A stretch of DNA of 64,000 bases from Chromatocurvus sp046260765 (lineage in GTDB: Bacteria; Pseudomonadota; Gammaproteobacteria; Pseudomonadales; Halieaceae), in contig JBHEOO010000014.1 of assembly GCA_046260765.1 (NCBI GenBank), positions 1 through 64,000 on the forward strand, in the 5' to 3' direction. A program made the position numbers and the translations under genes. Position 1 is the first letter of the stretch; every line of letters starts with the position of its first letter. Below the pieces are notes generated by a model. It ran no database searches. It was not told the DNA's origin and saw nothing but the letters and a program-made list of their open reading frames with translations. This document shows positions 43,966-51,983 of this stretch, one piece after another.

Positions 43966-45171
43966 TCATTCGCCGACGAAGCGGCGGCGCCCTGCTCCGA
44001 GGCCCGCGAGGGTGCCCACCAGCGCGATCACGCAGAACATCACGGCGACCGCGTTCCAGTTGCCATACCAGCCGTAAAACGTGCCAACCATCAGCGGGCC
44101 CGTCGCTGCCAGCGTATAGCCCACGCTCTGCGCCATTCCGGAAAGCCTCCCGGTCATTGTAGCGTCCCGTGCGCGCAGAACGATGAGAGACAGTGCAACG
44201 CTGAAGGTGCCGCCCTGCCCGAGGCCCAGCACGATCGCCCAAAGGGTGACCTTGCACAGCGGGAGATACACGATACTCAGCAGACCGGCCAGCGTCAGCC
44301 CCATGAAAAGCAATACAGCGGGCCGCTGGTCGCGAAACGCCGTGGCGATAAACGGTCCGCCCAGGGCCGTCAGAAGCTGTGCGCCGATCGAGACAGACAT
44401 CGTGACGCCACTGTCGCTAACGCTCACGCCGCGGGTCTGCAAGATAAAAGGAAGCCAGCCAAATACGCAGTAGGCGAGGGATGACTGTAAGCCCATGAAC
44501 AGTGTCACCTGCCAGGCGACGCGGTCTTTCCAGATAGCGGTAGGCGGCGCGCCTGCTGCAGCTGGCTGGGACTTGCGGCGCATTTGCGGTGACCAGACAA
44601 GGAGCGCGAGCAAAGCCGGCAGGCACCACACGGTCAGCCCTGCCCGCCAGCTGTTGTCGAAGTGCGCTGCGACCGGAACGGTGAGACCTGCAGCAGCAGC
44701 GGCGCCGAGGCATAGCAACAGGGTGTAGACGCCGGTCAGCCTCGCCGCGTAGTCAGGAAACTCGCGCTTCAGTACGGCGGGCAGTAGAACCCCGACCACG
44801 CCGATGCCTGCACCGGCCATCAGCGTTCCGATGAACAGACCGAGGGGGACCGTCGTCGCGCGAACAACGCAACCAGCGCCGAGAACAACAAGGAAAAGCC
44901 CGATAGTCCGTTCACTGCCGATCCGTCCTGCCAGCCACGGTGCAAGAGGGCCGAAGATACCGAGACACAGGACCGGCGCCGTCGTCAGCAGGCCGGCGAT
45001 GCCGGGGCTTAGCCCCGTCACTTGCTGAATATCGCCAAGCAATGGCGCGATGCTGGTCAAGGCAGGTCTCAGATTGAGAGCAACAGCGAGCACACCCAGT
45101 AAAATCAGCCATTTCTGGAGCGCCGGTGGTTTTGGCTTTTCTGCTGATTTCTCCGGGTTATGAGAGGGCAT
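43966..45171 (-). CDS. MFS transporter, CynX/NimT-like
   Basis: This 401-residue protein has twelve hydrophobic segments. LNLRPALTSIAPLLGDIQQ at the first helix, followed by TGLSPGIAGLLTTAPVLCLG, is characteristic of the CynX/NimT (YeaN) branch, whose members move cyanate, nitroimidazoles or similar small molecules. ATG 45171 has GGAG six bases upstream; the longer frame to 45300 is not needed. The substrate is unknown. Confidence 0.88.
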   Translation of the reverse strand: MPSHNPEKSAEKPKPPALQKWLILLGVLAVALNLRPALTSIAPLLGDIQQVTGLSPGIAGLLTTAPVLCLGIFGPLAPWLAGRIGSERTIGLFLVVLGAGCVVRATTVPLGLFIGTLMAGAGIGVVGVLLPAVLKREFPDYAARLTGVYTLLLCLGAAAAAGLTVPVAAHFDNSWRAGLTVWCLPALLALLVWSPQMRRKSQPAAAGAPPTAIWKDRVAWQVTLFMGLQSSLAYCVFGWLPFILQTRGVSVSDSGVTMSVSIGAQLLTALGGPFIATAFRDQRPAVLLFMGLTLAGLLSIVYLPLCKVTLWAIVLGLGQGGTFSVALSLIVLRARDATMTGRLSGMAQSVGYTLAATGPLMVGTFYGWYGNWNAVAVMFCVIALVGTLAGLGAGRRRFVGE

Positions 45172-45332
45172 CTGGTCTCCACGTAAGGTAAGCGGAGAAT
45201 AGTTTACGACATGCCGGTATACTTTTTTGTCGAGAACATTGCGAGCGTAAAAATGACAATAGTGAAAAATGCTGATCCCGGGGAACAACTCCGTCATCAT
45301 GGCGCCCGCGCCGCCAGCACGGGGACTCTGGC

Positions 45333-46517
45333 GTGCTGCTGAATTCCATACAGGCCCTGCAGTTGACGCTCGTCGTCATCAGTCTGCTGTTCGCCGGCGC
45401 CTGTTTTCTCGGCTGGCGATTGTTCGGCAGGCCGAGGCACGCCCTGATCTGGTCCGGCGCTTTTCTTCTTGCCGCAGTGCAGTATGCGCTGAATCTTGTG
45501 CGGGAGGAGATTCCGGTCTACGAGGCCTGGTGGATCGCCGTGAACAGCCTCTCCTGCCTGCTTGTCATCACCGCAGCAGCGGGACACCGGGTGCGTCTGG
45601 AGCTGCCTACGCCGCTGTCCATTGTCTTTTTGCTGGTTCTCTGTGTATCGGCAGCGCAAGTCGTGTTCACGATCTTTGTCCCGCGCATCGATATCCGCGT
45701 TGCGCTGGCGCCGGGCTTTGCCTGCATTGCGTTTCTGCATGTTGCCTGGATTCTCTACCGCTGTGGCCCCGAGCCCAGGCTGGCGCAGCTGGTGGCGGGG
45801 GGCGTTCATCTGCTGTTTGGTCTCGCTCAGGGCCTTGCCGCAGGCATCGCGCTGCAGTTTGGCTTGGATCCTTCCCAGGGGCAGCGCGATGCCTACAACC
45901 TGGTGAACTTTGCCCTTATGCCCACGTTCTTTGTGGCGATGGGCATTACCGCCATTTTTCTTCTTGGCACCGATCTGGCGACGCGCCTGAGGCAGCTGGC
46001 GGTGACTGACAGCCTGACCGATCTCAGCAACCGTCGCGGCTTCATGCAGGCGGCGCTGCGACTTCTGGCGCAGGCGCAGCGTCACCGCCAGGCTCTGACG
46101 CTTGTTATCGCCGATCTGGATTATTTCAAGAAAATCAACGATCGCTTCGGTCACGCGGTCGGCGATCGTGCACTGGTTCATTTCAGCAACACCCTGGCCG
46201 GTGGGCTTCGCGGCGAGGACGTTGCGGGTCGTATCGGTGGTGAAGAGTTTGCTGTTCTCCTTCTGGGTGATCTGAGTGACGCTCGCCAGGTGGTAAACCG
46301 CTTGCGCGACATCCTGACGCAGCAGCCGATGTCTGTAGGTGACGAGGTGGTCCCCCTGAGCGCGAGCTTTGGCATTGCCGAATGGCAGGGAGAGCAGGAG
46401 ATAGAGGCCTTGCTGATCCGCGCCGATCGCGCGCTCTACCAGGCCAAGGCCGCCGGTCGTGATACTGTTGTGCTGGCGCCGCTGGAACCTGTCTCCGGCG
46501 CGACGGCAACTGCCTGA
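45333..46517 (+). CDS. Membrane-bound diguanylate cyclase (GGDEF)
   Basis: This 394-residue protein has six or seven hydrophobic segments over residues 5-210, then a GGDEF domain with TDSLTDLSNRRGFMQA, IADLDYFKKINDRFGHAVGD and RIGGEEF. RGED five residues before GGEEF fits an I-site. It should make cyclic di-GMP in response to a membrane signal. The start is GTG 45333. Twelve bases separate it from the glycosyltransferase gene. Confidence 0.9.
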   Translation: MLLNSIQALQLTLVVISLLFAGACFLGWRLFGRPRHALIWSGAFLLAAVQYALNLVREEIPVYEAWWIAVNSLSCLLVITAAAGHRVRLELPTPLSIVFLLVLCVSAAQVVFTIFVPRIDIRVALAPGFACIAFLHVAWILYRCGPEPRLAQLVAGGVHLLFGLAQGLAAGIALQFGLDPSQGQRDAYNLVNFALMPTFFVAMGITAIFLLGTDLATRLRQLAVTDSLTDLSNRRGFMQAALRLLAQAQRHRQALTLVIADLDYFKKINDRFGHAVGDRALVHFSNTLAGGLRGEDVAGRIGGEEFAVLLLGDLSDARQVVNRLRDILTQQPMSVGDEVVPLSASFGIAEWQGEQEIEALLIRADRALYQAKAAGRDTVVLAPLEPVSGATATA

Positions 46518-46529
46518 CCGATCGCCGCC

Positions 46530-47597
46530 ATGAATCGCTCGCGTCGCCGTTCCCTGGTCTGGCTCTTGTCTGCCTATCGTGCGGACAGTCACGCCGCCTG
46601 GGCAGACTGGTTGCTGACAACCCAGACGCAATACCTCTGGCGGCGGCTGGAGTTGCCGGGCCGCCACTTTGCCTGGCGCATCCGGGGTAACCCGCTTTCC
46701 TGGCTTGACAGCCTGCCTGACGAGCTGCCCGACCTGATCGTGGCCACCTCCATGGTGGATCTCGCTACGCTCAAGGGACTCAATCCACAGCTCGCTCGCG
46801 TGCCGACGCTGTACTATTTCCATGAAAACCAGTTTGCGTATCCACCGGGGAAAAACCAGGTGCGTTCGCTCGAACCCAAAATGGTCCAACTTTACGGTGC
46901 GCTGGCAGCAGATCGCCTGGTGTTCAACTCCGGGTTCAACAGGGATACCTTCCTGCGCGGCGTGTCCGGATTGCTAAAGGCCATGCCCGATGCCGTGCCG
47001 AAAGGCGTAGCTGCACGCCTGGCGCAGGCGAGTTGTGTCTTTCCAGTGGCAATTGACCCTGTAGCCGGCAAGCCTCCGGGTGACCGCGACGCGCGGCTGG
47101 TGGTCTGGAATCACCGCTGGGAGCATGACAAGCAGCCCGCCATGTTTGCGGATGCCATGCTCAGGCTCGCGGACGAAGGGGTGCCGTTTCGCCTCGCCTT
47201 GCTCGGCAGGCGCCCGAAGCGCGTGCCGGAGCCTCTCGCTCGTCTGCGGGCAGCACTGCCGTCGCAGATTGTTGCCGATGGGATGCTGCCAAGAATGGCC
47301 TATCGCGACCTGCTTGCCCGCGCTGCCATTGTAGTGAGCACCTCGCGCCACGAATTCCAGGGCCTGTCAGTCCTTGAGGCGGTGAGCGCCGGTGCCTGCC
47401 CACTGGTGCCCGATGCACTGTGTTATCCGGAGCTCTATCCCGCGGCCTATCGCTACCCTGCCGGCGATACCGAGGCGCTGGTGACGCGCCTGCGCGCCTG
47501 GCTCACGGGAGCCTTGCCCGCGCCGGTGGATGTGTCGCTCTGGTACTCGGACCGCCTGAAGCCCAGATGGAATGGACTGTTAAAGGAGTTTGCATGA
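46530..47597 (+). CDS. tRNA-queuosine alpha-mannosyltransferase-like glycosyltransferase (DUF3524)
   Basis: This 355-residue protein has the N-terminal DUF3524 domain (SAYRADSHAAWADWLL, YYFHENQFAYPPGKNQ) and a GT4-like C-terminal half (VWNHRWEHDKQP, VSTSRHEFQGLSVLEAVSAG with the EX7E-type motif). DUF3524 is shared with GTDC1/QTMAN, which adds mannose to queuosine in animal tRNA-Asp. Bacterial members may do a similar step, but the reaction here is an inference. Its stop overlaps the next start (ATGA). Confidence 0.85.
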   Translation: MNRSRRRSLVWLLSAYRADSHAAWADWLLTTQTQYLWRRLELPGRHFAWRIRGNPLSWLDSLPDELPDLIVATSMVDLATLKGLNPQLARVPTLYYFHENQFAYPPGKNQVRSLEPKMVQLYGALAADRLVFNSGFNRDTFLRGVSGLLKAMPDAVPKGVAARLAQASCVFPVAIDPVAGKPPGDRDARLVVWNHRWEHDKQPAMFADAMLRLADEGVPFRLALLGRRPKRVPEPLARLRAALPSQIVADGMLPRMAYRDLLARAAIVVSTSRHEFQGLSVLEAVSAGACPLVPDALCYPELYPAAYRYPAGDTEALVTRLRAWLTGALPAPVDVSLWYSDRLKPRWNGLLKEFA

Positions 47598-48352
47598 CCC
47601 CGTTATTTGTCACGTCATCCCGCGGGCAGCGCCTCGCCTACCGCTATCGGGCGCCAGACGCCGGCTCGCGCACCTTTGTCTGGCTGTCAGGCTTCAAATC
47701 GGACATGAATGGCATCAAGGTCGTTGCGCTAGAGCGCTGGGCAGCCGATGCCGGGCATGGCTTCCTCGCCTTTGATTACAGTGGGCACGGTGCCTCCGAC
47801 GGCGCTTTTGAAGAGGGCACGATATCCTTATGGCGCCAGGATACGCTGGACGTCATCGACGCCCTGTCCCTGGGGCCACTGGTTCTGGTGGGCTCGAGCA
47901 TGGGTGGTTGGATCGCACTGCTTGCGGCGCTCGCTCGTCCCGAACGCGTGTCGGGGATCGTGTTGGTCGCGCCCGCGCCAGACTTTACCGAGAAACTCCT
48001 CTGGGCCGGCCTGCCCGGGGACGCCCGAACCGAGATTCTGGAAAAAGGCTATACCCTCCGGCCATCGGACTATGGCGAGCCGTACAGGATTACCCGCGGC
48101 CTGATAGAGGACGGGCGGGCGTGGCAATTGCTGGATGAGCCGCTGGATATTGTGTGCCCTGTGCGCATTCTGCAGGGTATGTGTGATGAAGACGTGCCCT
48201 GGCAGCATGCGGAGCGCCTGTTGGCAGCGCTGACGACGGATGATGTCACGCTAACGCTGATCAAGGATGGCGATCACCGCCTGTCGCGGGATGCGGACAT
48301 CCTCAGGCTGCAACATTGCTGTGAAGCGCTGTTTCCCCCTGAATCGCGGTGA
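47594..48352 (+). CDS. Alpha/beta hydrolase (ABHD10-like)
   Basis: This 252-residue protein has FVWLSGFKSDMNGIK, AFDYSGHGASDG and the nucleophile elbow LVGSSMGGWIALL, with a C-terminal GDHRLSR carrying the likely catalytic His. ABHD10 relatives are thioesterases or carboxylesterases. AAGGAG at 47583-47588 supports ATG 47594, which overlaps the glycosyltransferase stop by four bases. Confidence 0.9.
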   Translation: MTPLFVTSSRGQRLAYRYRAPDAGSRTFVWLSGFKSDMNGIKVVALERWAADAGHGFLAFDYSGHGASDGAFEEGTISLWRQDTLDVIDALSLGPLVLVGSSMGGWIALLAALARPERVSGIVLVAPAPDFTEKLLWAGLPGDARTEILEKGYTLRPSDYGEPYRITRGLIEDGRAWQLLDEPLDIVCPVRILQGMCDEDVPWQHAERLLAALTTDDVTLTLIKDGDHRLSRDADILRLQHCCEALFPPESR

Positions 48353-48404
48353 GACAGGCACGCTAAGAGGGCCGTACTGAGATGCGCCTGCTGAGACAGG
48401 CCTG
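48349..48404 (+). repeat. Degenerate 14-bp tandem repeat after the hydrolase stop codon
   Basis: Four units of 14 bases follow, starting at the stop codon; the third and fourth are most alike (CTGAGATGCGCCTG at 48377-48390, CTGAGACAGGCCTG at 48391-48404). Confidence 0.55.
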
Positions 48405-48467
48405 CTTGCTCCGAGAGGCCGGGTCCGACACAATCGCCCATCACGAAATTCCGGTGCCGGGCAGTCC

Positions 48468-49526
48468 ATGAGCAATCTCACAGATGATATACGTATCCTC
48501 CGCGCGCAGCCGCTGATCACGCCCTGGGTGCTGGCCGGAGAGTTGCCCTGCACTGAGAGTGTGAGTGCTTCCGTGGCCGCGGGGCGGCGCCAGGTTGAAG
48601 ACGTCATGACCCAGCGCGATGCGCGATTGCTGGTCATCGTCGGGCCCTGTTCCGTGCACGATCCCGCGGCATTGCTGGAGTTCGCAGAGCGCCTGCGTGA
48701 TCATTGCGCTTCGCTCTCCGATGCATTATTGCCGGTGCTTCGGGTGTATTTCGAAAAGCCGCGATCCATCGTGGGCTGGAAAGGCCTGATCAATGATCCC
48801 GATCTGGATGGCAGTTATCGCATCAACGAGGGGCTCAGGCAGGCACGCAAACTGCTGCTCGATGTTGCGGCGCTGGGGCTGCCGGCTGCGAGTGAGTTTC
48901 TGGATACCACGTTTGGTCAGTACTATGCAGACCTGGTCAGCTTCGGGGCCATCGGCGCGCGCACGGTGGAGAGCCAGGTGCACCGTGAACTCGCCTCGGG
49001 TCTGTCCATGCCGGTGGGCTTCAAGAACGGCACTACGGGTGATATCGACGTTGCCGTCGACGCCATCCGCAGCGCGGCGCACAGCCACTGGTTTCCCTCC
49101 TTGACCAAGGAAGGAACCCCGGCGGCGCTGCAATCGGCTGGCAATCCTCACGGCTACCTGATTCTGCGGGGCGGACGCAGTGGCACCAACTACCATGCCG
49201 AGGCGGTGCGTAATGCGGCGGCAAGCCTGGCGGATGCCGGGCTCATCCCCTCGCTGATTGTCGACTGCAGTCACGGCAACAGCCGCAAGGATCCAGAGCG
49301 ACAGGCGCAGGTGGTCGCTGATCTCTGTGACCAGATCGAACAGGGGCAGCCGGCATTGCGCGGCCTGATGCTTGAAAGTCATCTGGTTGGCGGGAATCAG
49401 TCTGCAGGGGCGCTCGAGGAACTGCGCTATGGGCAGAGCATTACGGATGCATGCCTGTCACTGGACGACACGCTGCCCTTGCTGGATCAGCTGGCGGCGG
49501 CGGTGCGTCGGGCTCGTCTGGGCTGA
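48468..49526 (+). CDS. DAHP synthase, class I (AroF/G/H type)
   Basis: This 352-residue enzyme has VGPCSVHDPAALLEFA, RVYFEKPRSIVGWKGLIND, AIGARTVESQVHRELASGLS, PVGFKNGTTGDIDVAVDA and DCSHGNSRKD. It joins PEP and erythrose 4-phosphate in the first step of aromatic amino acid synthesis. I cannot tell from sequence alone which aromatic amino acid inhibits this copy. It stands alone, 115 bases after the hydrolase. Confidence 0.95.
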   Translation: MSNLTDDIRILRAQPLITPWVLAGELPCTESVSASVAAGRRQVEDVMTQRDARLLVIVGPCSVHDPAALLEFAERLRDHCASLSDALLPVLRVYFEKPRSIVGWKGLINDPDLDGSYRINEGLRQARKLLLDVAALGLPAASEFLDTTFGQYYADLVSFGAIGARTVESQVHRELASGLSMPVGFKNGTTGDIDVAVDAIRSAAHSHWFPSLTKEGTPAALQSAGNPHGYLILRGGRSGTNYHAEAVRNAAASLADAGLIPSLIVDCSHGNSRKDPERQAQVVADLCDQIEQGQPALRGLMLESHLVGGNQSAGALEELRYGQSITDACLSLDDTLPLLDQLAAAVRRARLG

Positions 49527-49567
49527 CGGCCCGCCACTTGGCGGCATGCCTCGGGGCTTGATCAACA

Positions 49568-49620
49568 GTCGGTCAGCGCAGTCGACCAGTGCAGTCGATC
49601 AGTGCAGTCGATCAGTGCAG
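49568..49620 (+). repeat. Four tandem copies of a 13-bp unit after the DAHP synthase gene
   Basis: Units GTCGATCAGTGCA at 49594-49606 and 49607-49619 are identical; 49581-49593 and 49568-49580 are one and two or three bases different. It lies between the DAHP synthase stop and the esterase start. Confidence 0.85.
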
Positions 49621-49684
49621 GAATTGCCCACCATCGGAGCGCGCACTTATACTGACGCAGATTCCCAGTACGGACTGCTTGCCA

Positions 49685-51490
49685 ATGACGCCTGTTATCG
49701 AGATCGTTCGCCGCTTTTTCTTACGCTTTACTTTGCGCCGTTGCCTCGTGCCCCTTGCCTGTCTCTCGATAGCGCTTGCGACTACTGCGACTGCGCATGC
49801 AGATGATGCAGCGGGAGCATCCGCAGAATCCCGCATCCTGTTTCAGGTATCACTGCCGAAGACGTTGCATGATGGCCCGCTGGATGGGCGTCTGCTGCTG
49901 TTCATTGCAAATAACGATAGAGAGGAGCCGCGCTTCCAGGTGTCCAATGGTCCGGAGACGCAGCTTGTGTTTGGCCGGGATGTCAACGGCTGGCGCGCTT
50001 CCGAGTCTATGGCGATGGATGCGTCGGCAGCGGGATACCCCTTGCGCTCGCTGTCTGACTTGCCCGCAGGCCGCTACCGCGTGCAGGCGCTGCTCAACCG
50101 CTATGAGCTTTTCACGCTGGCCGATGGCCGGGAGCTGCTGCTGCCGCCGGACAAGGGGGAAGGGCAGCAGCTCACCCGCAAGCCCGGTAATCTGTACTCG
50201 ACGCCGGTGTGGGTAGAGCTGGGTCCGGATCGGGAGGAGCCCGTGCGCATAGCGCTGAGCGAGGAAATTCCGCCCATTGAAGCGCCCGCAGACACCGCAT
50301 ACGTCAAACACGTGCGCATGAAGAGCGAGTTGCTCTCGGCGTTCTGGGGTCGGCCGACTTACCTGGGTGCGCAGGTACTTCTCCCCAAGGGCTTTGACGA
50401 GCATCCGCAGTCCCGTTATCCACTGGCGGTTTCTCATGGCCATTTCCCGAGGGACTTCAGCGGCTTCCGCGAGACTCCGCCCGATCCGGACCTGGAATGC
50501 GAATACAGTGAGCGCTTCGACATGCCCTGCTACAACCGGGTGGTTCAGGAGCACGCCTGGGAGTTCTACCAGGAATGGACCGGCCCGGATTTTCCGCGCA
50601 TGCTGGTTGTCCAGATCCAGCACCCCACACCTTACTTCGATGATTCCTATGCCGTGAACTCGGCCAACATGGGCCCCTACGGCGACGCCATTACCCACGA
50701 GCTGATCCCCTATATTGAACAGCGCTTTCGCGGCATCGGTGAGGGCTGGGCGCGATTCCTGTACGGCGGATCAACCGGGGGCTGGATTGCGCTCGCCGCT
50801 CAGGTATTCTATCCCGATGAGTACAACGGCGCATTCGCGGCCTGTCCGGACCCCATCGATTTTCGTGCCTATGCGCTCGTTGATATCTACAGGGACGAGA
50901 ATGCCTATTTCCTCGAGGGCGACTGGAAGCGCATCGAGCGTCCCCGCAGTCGCACAACGCTGGGACAGGTCACGGCAACATTGAAGCAGGTGCAGCAGAA
51001 AGAACACGTGCTGGGAACGAAGGGGCGCTCAGGCGGTCAGCGCGATATCTGGCCGACGCTGTTCGGCCCGGCCGGTAAGGACGGCTACCCACAGCACCTG
51101 TGGGACCGGGATACGGGCGTGATTGACCCGGAGGTGGCCGAGTACTGGCGGGAGAACTACGACCTCCGGCATATCCTGGAGCGGGACTGGGCAACGCTGG
51201 GACCAAAACTGGAAGGCAAGATCCATATCTACGTCGGTGAAATGGACAACTCCTATCTCAACAACGCGGTGTATCTCATGGAGGATTTTCTCGAGAGCAC
51301 GGAGGATCCCTATTACGCAGGCGTGGTTGACTACGAGCCGCGTGCAGGGCACTGCTGGAACGGCGATCACGAGCGGCCCAACGCGCTCTCCAGATTGCGC
51401 TATAACCAGATGTATGTGCCGCTGATCATGCAGCGGATCGAGGCGTCGGCGCCGCCGGGAGCAGACACGCAAAGCTGGCGATATGAATGA
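49685..51490 (+). CDS. Exported putative esterase (alpha/beta hydrolase)
   Basis: From ATG 49685 the product has 601 residues: a signal peptide (LVPLACLSIALATTATAHA) and, from about residue 220, an esterase D/enterochelin-esterase-like domain. YGGSTGGWIALAAQVFYPDEY contains the GxSxGG nucleophile motif and AFAACPDPIDFR follows. The His of the triad may be in GHCWNGDHER. The substrate is unknown and the long N-terminal region has no recognised domain. An alternative ATG at 49589 lies in the tandem repeat and was rejected. Its stop overlaps the MNT gene by eight bases. Confidence 0.78.
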   Translation: MTPVIEIVRRFFLRFTLRRCLVPLACLSIALATTATAHADDAAGASAESRILFQVSLPKTLHDGPLDGRLLLFIANNDREEPRFQVSNGPETQLVFGRDVNGWRASESMAMDASAAGYPLRSLSDLPAGRYRVQALLNRYELFTLADGRELLLPPDKGEGQQLTRKPGNLYSTPVWVELGPDREEPVRIALSEEIPPIEAPADTAYVKHVRMKSELLSAFWGRPTYLGAQVLLPKGFDEHPQSRYPLAVSHGHFPRDFSGFRETPPDPDLECEYSERFDMPCYNRVVQEHAWEFYQEWTGPDFPRMLVVQIQHPTPYFDDSYAVNSANMGPYGDAITHELIPYIEQRFRGIGEGWARFLYGGSTGGWIALAAQVFYPDEYNGAFAACPDPIDFRAYALVDIYRDENAYFLEGDWKRIERPRSRTTLGQVTATLKQVQQKEHVLGTKGRSGGQRDIWPTLFGPAGKDGYPQHLWDRDTGVIDPEVAEYWRENYDLRHILERDWATLGPKLEGKIHIYVGEMDNSYLNNAVYLMEDFLESTEDPYYAGVVDYEPRAGHCWNGDHERPNALSRLRYNQMYVPLIMQRIEASAPPGADTQSWRYE

Positions 51491-51872
51491 GATCGAAACA
51501 AGCATCGCACAGGTCCTCGGGCATTATCCGGACCTGCGTCTCGCAATTCTCTTTGGCTCGCAGGCAACGGGGCTCGCCAATCACGAGAGCGATATCGATC
51601 TGGGCCTTCTGGCTGAGGCGCCGCTCACCGCCGAGTTCAAACTCGAACTCATGCAGGCGATTGGCGCGACCTGCGGACGCCCGGTTGATATTGTCGACCT
51701 GCGCACGGCGGGCGAACCTGTTCTTGGCGAAGTATTCAAAGGCAGGCGATTGCTCGGAGACGACTCAACCTACGCACAGCTACTTTCCCGTCATCTGATT
51801 GACGCGGCGGACTTCCTGCCGCTGCAGCGGCGGATCCTGGCGGAGAGGAGAGACGCATGGATGCGATCCTAG
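51483..51872 (+). CDS. MNT-domain nucleotidyltransferase antitoxin (MntA-like)
   Basis: This 129-residue protein has the minimal nucleotidyltransferase motif GSQATGLANHESDIDLG, that is GS-x10-DxD. This is the catalytic signature of MntA antitoxins that silence HEPN toxins by adding AMP (type VII toxin-antitoxin). The rest, including PVDIVDLRTA, is full-length. The end overlaps, in another frame, the start of a HEPN remnant, the normal order and overlap for this system, but that toxin is broken. The antitoxin may therefore be a leftover or act on another HEPN protein. Confidence 0.85.
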   Translation: MNEIETSIAQVLGHYPDLRLAILFGSQATGLANHESDIDLGLLAEAPLTAEFKLELMQAIGATCGRPVDIVDLRTAGEPVLGEVFKGRRLLGDDSTYAQLLSRHLIDAADFLPLQRRILAERRDAWMRS

Positions 51873-51964
51873 AGCAGAAAGTTGAGTCTCTGCGCCGCTG
51901 TATCCAGCGGATCTCGGATAAAACCCCCAAGGATGTCAGCCAGCAGTCGCTTTTGCCCCAGTAA
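51857..51964 (+). pseudogene. Truncated HEPN toxin (HepT-like), N-terminal stub
   Basis: From ATG 51857, overlapping the antitoxin end, the frame reads MDAILEQKVESLRRCIQRIS plus DKTP, matching the first helix of HepT (K-x-SL-RCI-RI). It then becomes unrelated and stops at TAA 51962-51964 after 35 codons. Normal HepT has about 130-140 residues with an Rx4-6H catalytic motif, which is absent. The body of the gene has been lost, and the helicase gene starts 19 bases later. Confidence 0.75.
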
Positions 51965-51983
51965 ACCGAGACAGTTTTTAATC

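Noticed and set aside
45297..46889. 530-codon open frame on the minus strand
   Set aside because: It lies opposite the GGDEF and glycosyltransferase genes, which have clear domain motifs. Long antisense frames are common in GC-rich DNA and the product has no recognisable domain.
48251..48637. Minus-strand frame across the hydrolase/DAHP synthase junction
   Set aside because: It crosses two plus-strand genes and a repeat and has no domain.
49589..49684. Upstream ATG start for the exported esterase
   Set aside because: It falls within the tandem repeat, and the normal signal peptide begins at ATG 49685.
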